From an uncultured Rhodospirillales bacterium (GTDB lineage: Bacteria; Pseudomonadota; Alphaproteobacteria; Azospirillales; Azospirillaceae), in NCBI GenBank assembly GCA_903931735.1, contig CAIZDL010000001.1, forward strand, positions 1 through 39,236: a stretch of 39,236 nucleotides of DNA, given 5' to 3'. Below, piece after piece: positions 16,593-23,429 of the stretch (the first letter of the stretch is position 1; each line of letters opens with the position of its first letter). The notes beneath the pieces were generated by a model, which was not told the DNA's origin, ran no database searches, and saw only the letters and a list, made by a program, of their open reading frames with translations. The translations under genes were made by a program, and so were the position numbers.

Positions 16593-17312
16593 TCAGGGCC
16601 GGCGGTGGCGGATATCCCCCCCACCCGCCGGCTTCCACGATGGCGGCAACACCTGCGATTCGGCCCGGCCCGCTGGCATGGTGGCAAACTGAAACTCGAC
16701 ATTGCTACGGTCGTGGGGGCACCAGGCGGTGAACGAGGCTTCGTGTTCCCCCTCGCCGAAATCTTCCTTGATGTAAGAATAGCCGCCCATCCAGCCGACT
16801 TCCCGGGTCTGAACGCCCTTAAAGTCGAGCCGCAAGAAACACGATGGCGCGTCGCCCCCCACAATCCGCCAGCCGAACTTGCGCGTCTCCCCCGGAGCCA
16901 CAATCATAAAGCCGCCGCCCGCCGCCTCGCCCTTTTCAAAGCGCACCAGCATGTGACCGCTAAAGCCCTGGGGCGGAATTTCGACCCCGCCCGCCTGCCA
17001 GCCGGGAAACGTCACCAACCCCGGAGACTTGGCGCGGCCATTACCCTGGGCGCCCGCGCCGCCAAACGGGTCGCCGCCGCTGCTCCAATCAACCAGCATG
17101 ACAACCGCGACCAGCGCTGCAACGCCGATCGCCATCAGGGTTTTGCGAAGCCGTTGCCGCTCCTCGGCCCGGTGGATTTCGATTTTATTGGGCGTATGAC
17201 CAGTAAAGTCCATCTCGTCCGCGTCATACTCAATCGTCTGCCCCCGTTTTCCCATCAGGGAAAGAGCGATCGCGACGATCAAGAGCGCGGAAAGCGTTAG
17301 CATGAGCTGCAC
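16593..17312 (-). CDS. Hypothetical membrane-anchored protein, 239 aa
   Basis: The protein has two hydrophobic helices, residues 2-19 (LMLTLSALLIVAIALSLMG) and about 60-76 (LMAIGVAALVAVVMLV), separated by a charged, cytosolic-type segment (EERQRLRKTLM). The rest (GLVTFPGWQAGG...) is a Gly/aromatic-rich, probably periplasmic beta domain that includes VGWMGGYSYIKEDFGEGEHEASFTAWCPHD. I do not recognise it. Start is either GTG 17312 or ATG 17303. The plus-strand ORF 16605..17300 is the shadow. No operon partner is visible. Confidence 0.75.
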   Translation of the reverse strand: MQLMLTLSALLIVAIALSLMGKRGQTIEYDADEMDFTGHTPNKIEIHRAEERQRLRKTLMAIGVAALVAVVMLVDWSSGGDPFGGAGAQGNGRAKSPGLVTFPGWQAGGVEIPPQGFSGHMLVRFEKGEAAGGGFMIVAPGETRKFGWRIVGGDAPSCFLRLDFKGVQTREVGWMGGYSYIKEDFGEGEHEASFTAWCPHDRSNVEFQFATMPAGRAESQVLPPSWKPAGGGDIRHRRP

Positions 17313-17675
17313 TCAACGAAAATTATTGCTATCCGGTTGAGCGCAAGGTTAACATCTTCCCGGCATCACTTCAACCGGCCCAAACTGGCGAAGGGAATTT
17401 CGCGATCGTGCGCGTTATGACGCGGCTGCGACGCCCCCAGCGGCTTTTGTCGGGTTGGAGCGAACCACCGAATGTGCTATCACTGGTTAGGATATTGGCA
17501 AACCACGTTTGTAGCGGGGCGGGCCGGGAAACAGGCGACATCGGGTTTGGTCAGCAAATCCGGTGGGTGACAACGTGGCCCGCGTCGGCGTATGAGTGAC
17601 AGCCAAAGCATGGGACCGGTGCGAACGCGAGTTAACGATTAGAGACCGGGTTAACGGAAGAGACGGAGAGTCTAG
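17313..17675. other. 363-bp upstream region of cheY
   Basis: No gene is supported; the 63-aa ORF at 17408..17599 has no family features and no ribosome-binding site. The region must carry the promoter of the cheY-cheZ pair. A TTGGCAAACCACGTTTG word near 17495 superficially resembles a sigma-54 site but has the wrong GG-to-GC spacing. The leader just before cheY contains ACGGAAGAGACGGAGAG, a usable ribosome-binding site. Confidence 0.55.
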
Positions 17676-18041
17676 ATGAAAGTTCTTGTCGTCGATGATT
17701 ATGCCACCATGCGCCGGATTGTGCGCAATCTGCTGACGCAGATCGGCTTTACCGATGTGGAAGAGGCCGGCGATGGCGTAACGGCGCTTCAGAAGCTACG
17801 GGAAAACAAGTTCGGTCTGGTCATTTCCGACTGGAACATGGAGCCGATGACCGGCCTTCAGCTTCTAAAAGAAGTCCGGGCCGACGTTAAGCTGAGCGGC
17901 ACTCCCTTCATCATGGTTACTGCCGAAAGCAAGACCGAGAACGTGGTCGCCGCCAAGCAGGCCGGCGTCAACAACTACATCGTGAAACCCTTCAACGCCG
18001 AAACACTAAAGAACAAGATTCAGTCGGTGCTCGGAGCGTGA
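17676..18041 (+). CDS. cheY: Chemotaxis response regulator CheY
   Basis: The 121-aa receiver shows every CheY landmark: MKVLVVDDYATMRRIVRNLL (acidic pocket), the phospho-acceptor Asp in LVISDWNMEPMTG, the Thr in FIMVTAES and the Lys in YIVKPFNAETL. Phospho-CheY binds FliM at the flagellar switch and changes rotation. CheA, CheW and receptors are not in the window. The gene is followed after 4 nt by the CheZ-like phosphatase, strongly suggesting one operon and that this CheY is its main substrate. Confidence 0.96.
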   Translation: MKVLVVDDYATMRRIVRNLLTQIGFTDVEEAGDGVTALQKLRENKFGLVISDWNMEPMTGLQLLKEVRADVKLSGTPFIMVTAESKTENVVAAKQAGVNNYIVKPFNAETLKNKIQSVLGA

Positions 18042-18045
18042 AATT

Positions 18046-19617
18046 GTGGACCGTCTCTCCCAGATAACCGAGGACGAGTTCGAACATATCGAGGAAGAAA
18101 TTTCTCGGACGGTGAAGGGGCGCGCCTTTCTGCGGCGCTTCCGACGCCAGGCGTTAGGGGCCGCGACCGAGGAAATTCGCACGATGCTGGAAGAGTTTCG
18201 GCTCTCCTGGCGACAGCAGACCCAGGCAATCGAGGCGGCCAATCGTATCAGCGTCCTGCGCCAGGAGTTGATCGAGATGGCGGCCTCGATCGAGCGGGCA
18301 CGGCGGGAAATCGCCGCGCTGCAACCGGCCGATGCCGACAACAACAAAATTATTTCCGCCACCAGCGAGCTGGATGCGATTGTAATCTCAACAGAGCGCG
18401 CCTCTTTTGAGATTCTCAACGCAGCCGAGCGGCTGATGGATTTGTCATCGCGCTTCCGCGAAGGCGGCGCCGATGGCGAGCTGTGCTCAATCCTCGACAA
18501 CGAAGTCACGGCGATTTTCACCGCCTGCTCGTTCCAAGATCTAACCGGCCAGCGGACCAGCAAAGTGGTCAACGCCCTGCGCTACATCGAACAGCGCGTC
18601 GCCGCCATGATCGGGATATGGGGCGCGGACGAGGGCGACCACCAACCGATCACCGACGATTTCACCGACAAGCGGGAAGACGCGCACCTGCTCCAGGGAC
18701 CCCAGGCCGAGGGCAAGGGCGTCAGCCAATCCGACGTGGACGCCATGTTCTCGTTCGACGCCCCGCCGGCATCGGCGGCGCTGGAGGCGGTCAACAAGCT
18801 GCTGGCAATGGCCGGCTCCACCGCCGAAGCGGCACCACAGCCGGCCGCGTTTGAAGAAGACGAGGAAGAAGACGACCCCGCCAACCACTTCAGTCAGGCC
18901 GATATCGATGCCCTAATGAGCGGAGCGCCACCGCCAAAACCGGCCGGCAAGCCCCAGAGCCAAACGGATATCGACGCCCTGTTTGGTCCTGACCCCCCGG
19001 CACCCAAACCGATGGCACCCCGGCCACTCCCGGCTCCGGTTCCTGCGGCGAAGGCCAAGCCGAACAACCAATCCGATATCGACAGCATGTTCGACGCCCC
19101 GGCGCCAAAAGCGGCGGCAGCTCCGGCACCAAAGCCAGCGCCAGCAACTCCGGCACCAAAAGGGCAGCCGAACAACCAAGCCGGCATCGACAGCATGTTC
19201 GATACTCCGGCACCAAAAGCGGCGGCAGCTCCGGCGCCAAAGCCAGCAACTCCGGCACCAAAAGGGCAGCCGAACAACCAAGCCGGCATCGACAGCATGT
19301 TCGATACTCCGGCACCAAAAGCGGTGGCAGCTCCGGCACCAAAGCCAGCGCCAGCAACTCCGGCACCAAAGGGGCAGCCGAACAACCAAGCCGGCATCGA
19401 CAGCATGTTCGATGCCCCGGCACCAAAAGCGGCGGCAGCTCCGGCGCCAAAGCCAGCGCCAGCTACCCCGGCACCAAAGGGGAAGCCGAACAACCAAGCC
19501 GATATCGACAGCATGTTCGATACTCCGGCACCAAAACCCGCGGCAGCGGCCAAACCAAAAGGGGCGGAGCCCGTAACGCCCCTCGACCAGTCGGCGATTG
19601 ACGCTCTTTTTGGGTGA
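18046..19617 (+). CDS. cheZ: CheZ-like CheY-P phosphatase with repetitive multivalent tail
   Basis: The first 200 residues form a long helical hairpin like CheZ, with the catalytic-Gln signature ACSFQDLTGQR (Gln at about residue 164). CheZ accelerates dephosphorylation of CheY-P. The remaining 320 residues are low-complexity (Ala/Pro/Lys) and contain nine short motifs: VSQSDVDAMF, FSQADIDALM, QSQTDIDALF, NNQSDIDSMF, NNQAGIDSMF (three times), NNQADIDSMF and a terminal LDQSAIDALFG. E. coli CheZ ends in one CheY-binding peptide (VDDLLDSLGF), and the FliM N-terminus carries LSQAEIDALL, which also binds CheY. Nine such peptides suggest an array of CheY-P docking sites. At 523 aa it is more than twice the usual length. 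The GTG start at 18046 lies 4 nt after cheY. Confidence 0.9.
   Translation: MDRLSQITEDEFEHIEEEISRTVKGRAFLRRFRRQALGAATEEIRTMLEEFRLSWRQQTQAIEAANRISVLRQELIEMAASIERARREIAALQPADADNNKIISATSELDAIVISTERASFEILNAAERLMDLSSRFREGGADGELCSILDNEVTAIFTACSFQDLTGQRTSKVVNALRYIEQRVAAMIGIWGADEGDHQPITDDFTDKREDAHLLQGPQAEGKGVSQSDVDAMFSFDAPPASAALEAVNKLLAMAGSTAEAAPQPAAFEEDEEEDDPANHFSQADIDALMSGAPPPKPAGKPQSQTDIDALFGPDPPAPKPMAPRPLPAPVPAAKAKPNNQSDIDSMFDAPAPKAAAAPAPKPAPATPAPKGQPNNQAGIDSMFDTPAPKAAAAPAPKPATPAPKGQPNNQAGIDSMFDTPAPKAVAAPAPKPAPATPAPKGQPNNQAGIDSMFDAPAPKAAAAPAPKPAPATPAPKGKPNNQADIDSMFDTPAPKPAAAAKPKGAEPVTPLDQSAIDALFG
19063..19600. repeat. In-frame tandem repeat in cheZ, units of 102-108 nt
   Basis: The word AACAACCAAGCC(G/A) and the following GACAGCATGTTCGAT begin units at 19063, 19171, 19273, 19381 and 19489 (spacing 108, 102, 108 and 108 nt). 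All spacings are multiples of three, so the repeat can gain or lose copies without breaking the frame. The near identity of the DNA means recent amplification. The antisense ORFs 18890..19450 and 18894..19553 exist only because of it. Confidence 0.93.
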
Positions 19618-19693
19618 AGCCAGAGTTTGACGACCGCCGCCGGGGATGATTTAAGAAACCCGCACAGCGACCTTTCGCGAAGAGATTTGATCG

Positions 19694-21103
19694 ATGTCCA
19701 AGCCGCGCACCTTATTCGACAAAATCTGGGACGCCCATCTGGTTCACCGCCAGGAGGATGGCTCCTCGATTCTTTATATCGACCGCCAACTGGTCCACGA
19801 GGTCACCAGCCCGCAGGCGTTCGAAGGGCTGCGCATGACCGGCCGCAAGGTCCGGCGGCCCGAGGCGACACTGGCAGTGGCCGATCACAACGTACCGACC
19901 ACCGACCGCTCACAGGGCATCGCAAACCCCGAGAGCCGGTTGCAAATCGAGACCCTGGAAGCCAACGTCCGCGAGTTTGGCGTGCCCTATTTCGGTATGG
20001 ACGACATTCGCCAGGGCGTGGTGCATATCATCGGGCCGGAGCAGGGCTTCACCTTGCCGGGCGCGACCATCGTGTGCGGCGACAGCCATACCTCGACCCA
20101 CGGGGCCTTTGGGGCCTTAGCCTTTGGCATTGGCACCTCCGAGGTTGAGCATGTGCTGGCGACCCAAACGCTCCAGCAGACCCCGGCCAAAAACATGCGA
20201 ATCACGGTCGAGGGCGCGTTGCCGGCGGGCGTTACCGCCAAAGACCTAGCCCTGGCGATCATCGGGACCATCGGCACCGCCGGCGGTACCGGCTATGTCA
20301 TCGAGTATGCCGGGCGGGCCATTCGCGACCTTTCCATGGAAGGCCGAATGACCGTATGCAACATGACCATTGAAGCCGGCGCGCGCTCGGGCCTGATCGC
20401 GCCCGACGACACCACCTTCGAGTACCTCAAGGGCCGCCCCATGGCCCCCAAGGCGGGCGCGTGGGAACAAGCGGTGGCCGGGTGGCGAGCCCTGGTCAGC
20501 GACGCGGACGCCCATTTCGACCGCGAAGTGGTGGTGCGCGCGGGCGACCTTGTGCCGCAAGTCACCTGGGGCACCAGCCCACAAGATGTTTTGCCGATTA
20601 CCGGGTGCGTCCCCAACCCCGCCGATAGCGCAGACGCCGGCCACCGCACAGCAATGGAGCGGGCGCTGGCCTACATGGGCCTCACCCCCGGCACGCCGCT
20701 CACCGAGGTCACCATCGACCGGGTGTTCATCGGGTCTTGCACCAATGGCCGGATCGAAGACCTGCGCGCCGCCGCCGTGGTCGCGTTGGGGCGCAAGGTT
20801 GCCGCCGGGGTCAACGCCATCGTCGTGCCGGGGTCCGGGCTGGTCAAGCAGCAGGCCGAAGAAGAAGGGCTGGACGCGGTGTTTCGCGAAGCAGGGTTTG
20901 AATGGCGCGAGCCCGGCTGCTCCATGTGCCTTGCCATGAACGCCGACAAGCTGGAACCGGGGGAGCGTTGCGCCTCGACCTCGAACCGCAACTTTGAGGG
21001 CCGCCAAGGGCGCGGCGGCCGGACTCATTTGGTCAGCCCGGCGATGGCGGCAGCGGCGGCGGTGACGGGAAAGTTGACGGACGTTCGAACTCTTCCTCTA
21101 TAG
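19694..21103 (+). CDS. leuC: 3-isopropylmalate dehydratase large subunit LeuC
   Basis: The 469-aa protein isomerises 2-isopropylmalate to 3-isopropylmalate in leucine synthesis, together with the small subunit LeuD. It is an aconitase-family enzyme with a [4Fe-4S] cluster: cluster cysteines lie in [15 protein letters not shown] and in [11 protein letters not shown], and [23 protein letters not shown] is the usual substrate-binding block. Length and start ([17 protein letters not shown]) are typical. LeuD, often next door, is not found in the window; instead the convergent hemerythrin gene overlaps the last 71 nt. Confidence 0.98.
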   Translation: MSKPRTLFDKIWDAHLVHRQEDGSSILYIDRQLVHEVTSPQAFEGLRMTGRKVRRPEATLAVADHNVPTTDRSQGIANPESRLQIETLEANVREFGVPYFGMDDIRQGVVHIIGPEQGFTLPGATIVCGDSHTSTHGAFGALAFGIGTSEVEHVLATQTLQQTPAKNMRITVEGALPAGVTAKDLALAIIGTIGTAGGTGYVIEYAGRAIRDLSMEGRMTVCNMTIEAGARSGLIAPDDTTFEYLKGRPMAPKAGAWEQAVAGWRALVSDADAHFDREVVVRAGDLVPQVTWGTSPQDVLPITGCVPNPADSADAGHRTAMERALAYMGLTPGTPLTEVTIDRVFIGSCTNGRIEDLRAAAVVALGRKVAAGVNAIVVPGSGLVKQQAEEEGLDAVFREAGFEWREPGCSMCLAMNADKLEPGERCASTSNRNFEGRQGRGGRTHLVSPAMAAAAAVTGKLTDVRTLPL

Positions 21104-21512
21104 CCCGTAAAGACAAGCGCTGCTTTTTGACCGCCTCCGCGAGCGGGCGGTCAAAAAGTGCTTGATGGCGATCCTTCCAGAGGAACAGCAACTCGTTAAT
21201 ATTATCCACGACGCTGCCGTTGTGCTTTTGGCAGTCGAACAATAACTGACTTAGCCGGGTAAGGTACTCGTCGTGCCGAGCGCGGTGGGCTTCGGCTTGC
21301 CCATAATCCATCTGGCGCATCAGCTCGTCTTCAACCTCCAGGTGATCGCAAAACACATCAACCAAGTGCGATAGCGCGGCAACAAAAGGTGCGCGCCCCC
21401 GCTCGCTGGCAAGAGTGCGCAAAACCTCGTCAAACACCGCAGCAAGCCGCTGATGCCCGGCGTCGATCTCCTCCACACCGGTAACGAGGCCGTCATCCCA
21501 GGTCGGCTGCAT
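21033..21512 (-). CDS. Bacteriohemerythrin
   Basis: The 159-aa protein is a hemerythrin-like O2-binding protein with a non-heme diiron site. Iron ligands can be followed: His in [19 protein letters not shown], His and Glu in [12 protein letters not shown], His pair in [12 protein letters not shown], and His in [11 protein letters not shown] with the last Asp. It may store, deliver or sense O2, often in connection with chemotaxis or aerobic respiration. GGGGAGG lies 6 nt before the ATG at 21512, so the longer ORF start at 21584 is not used. The C-terminal tail is Pro/Ser-rich ([15 protein letters not shown]) and its coding DNA overlaps the 3' end of leuC. Confidence 0.93.
   Translation of the reverse strand: MQPTWDDGLVTGVEEIDAGHQRLAAVFDEVLRTLASERGRAPFVAALSHLVDVFCDHLEVEDELMRQMDYGQAEAHRARHDEYLTRLSQLLFDCQKHNGSVVDNINELLFLWKDRHQALFDRPLAEAVKKQRLSLRAIEEEFERPSTFPSPPPLPPSPG
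21123..21158. repeat. 13-bp perfect inverted repeat inside the hemerythrin gene, downstream of leuC
   Basis: CTTTTTGACCGCC and GGCGGTCAAAAAG are exact inverted copies with a 10-nt loop, starting 20 nt after the leuC stop. On the minus strand the same bases encode [12 protein letters not shown] of the hemerythrin. The stem has the U-run on the 5' side, opposite to an intrinsic terminator, but could stabilise the leuC mRNA end. Confidence 0.7.
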
Positions 21513-21801
21513 TTTCGCCTCCCCTTCCCCTGCGAAACAGACGGGCAGGATACGTCGCCCCACCCCATTAAGCACAGCGGCCAAACGTTCACAGCGCTAA
21601 GCCTGGGACCCAGACCACGCCACCTTTGCGTGCGCTGCAAAATTATCCCCGCCCCACGCACCTGTGCATGAGCCGATCGCAGCGCAATACCAGCCCGCGC
21701 ATGGCTTACCGGTTAAAGTTGCAGAATGGTCGCTGGGCGGCAGGGCACTCGCATGTCTGGAATTTTAGGGACTTTTAATTCGATTTTTTGGTATGTAGCG
21801 T

Positions 21802-22584
21802 TTAGGCTATAGAACGACCAGCCGCCCGCAGCAAGGCGGCCTCGCCAAATGCGCGCAGTAACGCCATCGACGCCGGATTATCGCCGAAACACCACTCCGG
21901 ATGCCACTGAACGGCGACTGCGAACGCGGGAGCTGCCGTCACCGATACCGCCTCGATCAAACCATCCGGCGCCACGGCCTCCACTTTAAGGCCCGCCGCC
22001 AAACGGTCGATGCCTTGCCAATGTAGCGAGTTGACGATAATTTCGTTTGCCGCGACCATCGCCGCCAAGACACCGCCGGGGGTTATGCGAACCGGGTGCG
22101 CCGGGCCATACTGCTTTTCCAGCGGGTCGGCATCATCCCAACGATGATCTTGTTTTCCCGGCAACTCGTGAACGCGCTGGTGAAGGGTGCCGCCGAGGGC
22201 CACATTCAACTCCTGCAACCCGCGACAAATGCCAAGCAAGGGCACCCCCGCGTTCAGCGCAGCCCTGATCAGCGGTAAGGTGGTCGCGTCCCGGTCGGGG
22301 TCGTGGAGCGTTCCCGGATGACTGGGCTCGCCGCCATAATGACGGGGCAGAATGTTGGATGGACTTCCGGTGATCAGCAGGCCATCAAGGCGCGCCGCCA
22401 CCTCCTCCGCCTCCGGTGGGCCGCCAAGCGCCGGAACCAGCAACGGCAGGCCGCCAGCGCCATCCAGCACCGCGCGCAGGTATTGATCACCTGCCGCATG
22501 ATAGGGCATGTCGTCTATCTCGTAGCAACAGGCGGTGACGCCGATCAGCGGTCGATAGGCGCGGGAGGCGGAAGAAACTGGCAT
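21802..22584 (-). CDS. Class I glutamine amidotransferase-like (gamma-glutamyl-GABA hydrolase, PuuD type)
   Basis: The 260-aa protein belongs to the peptidase C26 group, with the catalytic Cys in [17 protein letters not shown] and the His/Glu pair in VQWHPEW. The segment [21 protein letters not shown] is typical of PuuD-like enzymes, which cleave gamma-glutamyl amides in putrescine breakdown. No other polyamine gene is near, so the exact substrate is unknown. The Met at 22584 ([20 protein letters not shown]) is the better start; the longer ORF to 22746 has unrelated N-terminal sequence. It is divergent from panD. Confidence 0.87.
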   Translation of the reverse strand: MPVSSASRAYRPLIGVTACCYEIDDMPYHAAGDQYLRAVLDGAGGLPLLVPALGGPPEAEEVAARLDGLLITGSPSNILPRHYGGEPSHPGTLHDPDRDATTLPLIRAALNAGVPLLGICRGLQELNVALGGTLHQRVHELPGKQDHRWDDADPLEKQYGPAHPVRITPGGVLAAMVAANEIIVNSLHWQGIDRLAAGLKVEAVAPDGLIEAVSVTAAPAFAVAVQWHPEWCFGDNPASMALLRAFGEAALLRAAGRSIA

Positions 22585-22790
22585 GGCGAACGACAGGACC
22601 GTGGTTGACGAAGCCGGAAGCGGGGGTGGCTCAAGCCGGTGCATTAAGCGCCGAGCCGGCCCTTGAGCAAGCCCGATTTGCCCATGAAGGCAAAAAAACA
22701 CCCGATCAACCGCAATCGTACCAAAAAGGCGTTGAACCGAACCCAAAATTGCCCGATAAGCGGCGGTCCCCGCCGGGGCAAGGGTGCCGC

Positions 22791-23345
22791 ATGGAGTTCC
22801 GGAGCATGATGAAAGTCATTCGTGCCAAGTTGCATGGTATCCGCGTCACCAACGCCGATCTGAACTACCACGGTTCGATCACGCTGGACCCCGAGGTGTG
22901 CGGCTTGGCCGGCATTTATCCGCTGGAATTCGTCGATATCTGGAACAAAAACTCCGGAGCGCGGATCAGCACCTATGTCATTTTCGGCGAAGCGGGAAGT
23001 CGGTGCGCCATTCTTAACGGTGCCGCCGCCCGCACCTGCCAACTCGGCGATGAATTGATCATCGCCGCCGCCGACTATATCGCGCCCGCCAAGCTCTATG
23101 AGCTAAAGCCGCGCATCCTAACCTTTTTGCCCAACAATCAGGTTGACCAAATCCTTTACTACGACGTGTTCGCGTCGGAGCAGCGGCCGTTCGATTTCCG
23201 CATCGTCGATACCGACCAGCAGACCGCCGCAAGTTGCCACACTTGGCCCAATGTCAACGTTGCCGCGATTCGCGAGGAGCTGAAGGCCAAAGGCTGGAGC
23301 ACCGACGACATCGACACCTTCGTGCGCTCCCATCTTTCCCTCTAA
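22791..23345 (+). CDS. panD: Aspartate 1-decarboxylase (PanD) with C-terminal extension
   Basis: Residues of about 6-105 of the 184-aa product match Pan[29 protein letters not shown], where the Gly-Ser of YHGS is the self-cleavage site that forms the pyruvoyl cofactor; [10 protein letters not shown] with the active-site Tyr; and [24 protein letters not shown]. PanD makes beta-alanine for pantothenate and CoA. Usual length is near 126 residues; here roughly 80 more follow ([24 protein letters not shown]...), ending [23 protein letters not shown], of unknown function. The ATG at 22791 follows AAGGG by 7 nt. The ORF track start at 22605 is too far upstream. Confidence 0.88.
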   Translation: MEFRSMMKVIRAKLHGIRVTNADLNYHGSITLDPEVCGLAGIYPLEFVDIWNKNSGARISTYVIFGEAGSRCAILNGAAARTCQLGDELIIAAADYIAPAKLYELKPRILTFLPNNQVDQILYYDVFASEQRPFDFRIVDTDQQTAASCHTWPNVNVAAIREELKAKGWSTDDIDTFVRSHLSL

Positions 23346-23422
23346 CGCTGTCGCTGGCCCCTCTAACGCTGTCGCTGGCCCCTCTAACGCTGTCGCTGGC
23401 CCCTCTAACGCTGTCGCTGGTG
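23339..23422. repeat. 21-nt tandem repeat, four copies, starting at the panD stop
   Basis: CTAACGCTGTCGCTGGCCCCT is repeated with period 21; its TAA falls at 23343, 23364, 23385 and 23406. The first TAA is the stop codon of panD, and since 21 is a multiple of three, each further TAA lies in the same frame. The region fills most of the junction with the convergent 698-aa gene. Confidence 0.92.
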
Positions 23423-23429
23423 CCCCGAC

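Noticed and set aside
17490-17515. Sigma-54 promoter upstream of cheY
   Set aside because: The TTGGCA...TTTG word has two bases too many between the GG and the downstream G, which sigma-54 promoters do not tolerate.
18890-19553. Antisense Ala/Gly-rich ORFs over the cheZ repeat
   Set aside because: They are created by the in-frame repeat on the opposite strand and lack ribosome-binding sites and family features.
19694-21103. leuC as part of a leuCD operon
   Set aside because: No LeuD-like sequence follows; the next gene is a convergent hemerythrin, so leuD must be elsewhere.
21123-21158. Intrinsic terminator of leuC
   Set aside because: The stem has T on the 5' arm and A on the 3' arm, the reverse of an intrinsic terminator, so it is recorded only as an inverted repeat.
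21585-21801. tRNA or small RNA between hemerythrin and the amidotransferase gene
   Set aside because: I looked for an acceptor stem/T-loop pattern and saw none; only a 6-bp TGCGTG/CACGCA pair, too weak to report.
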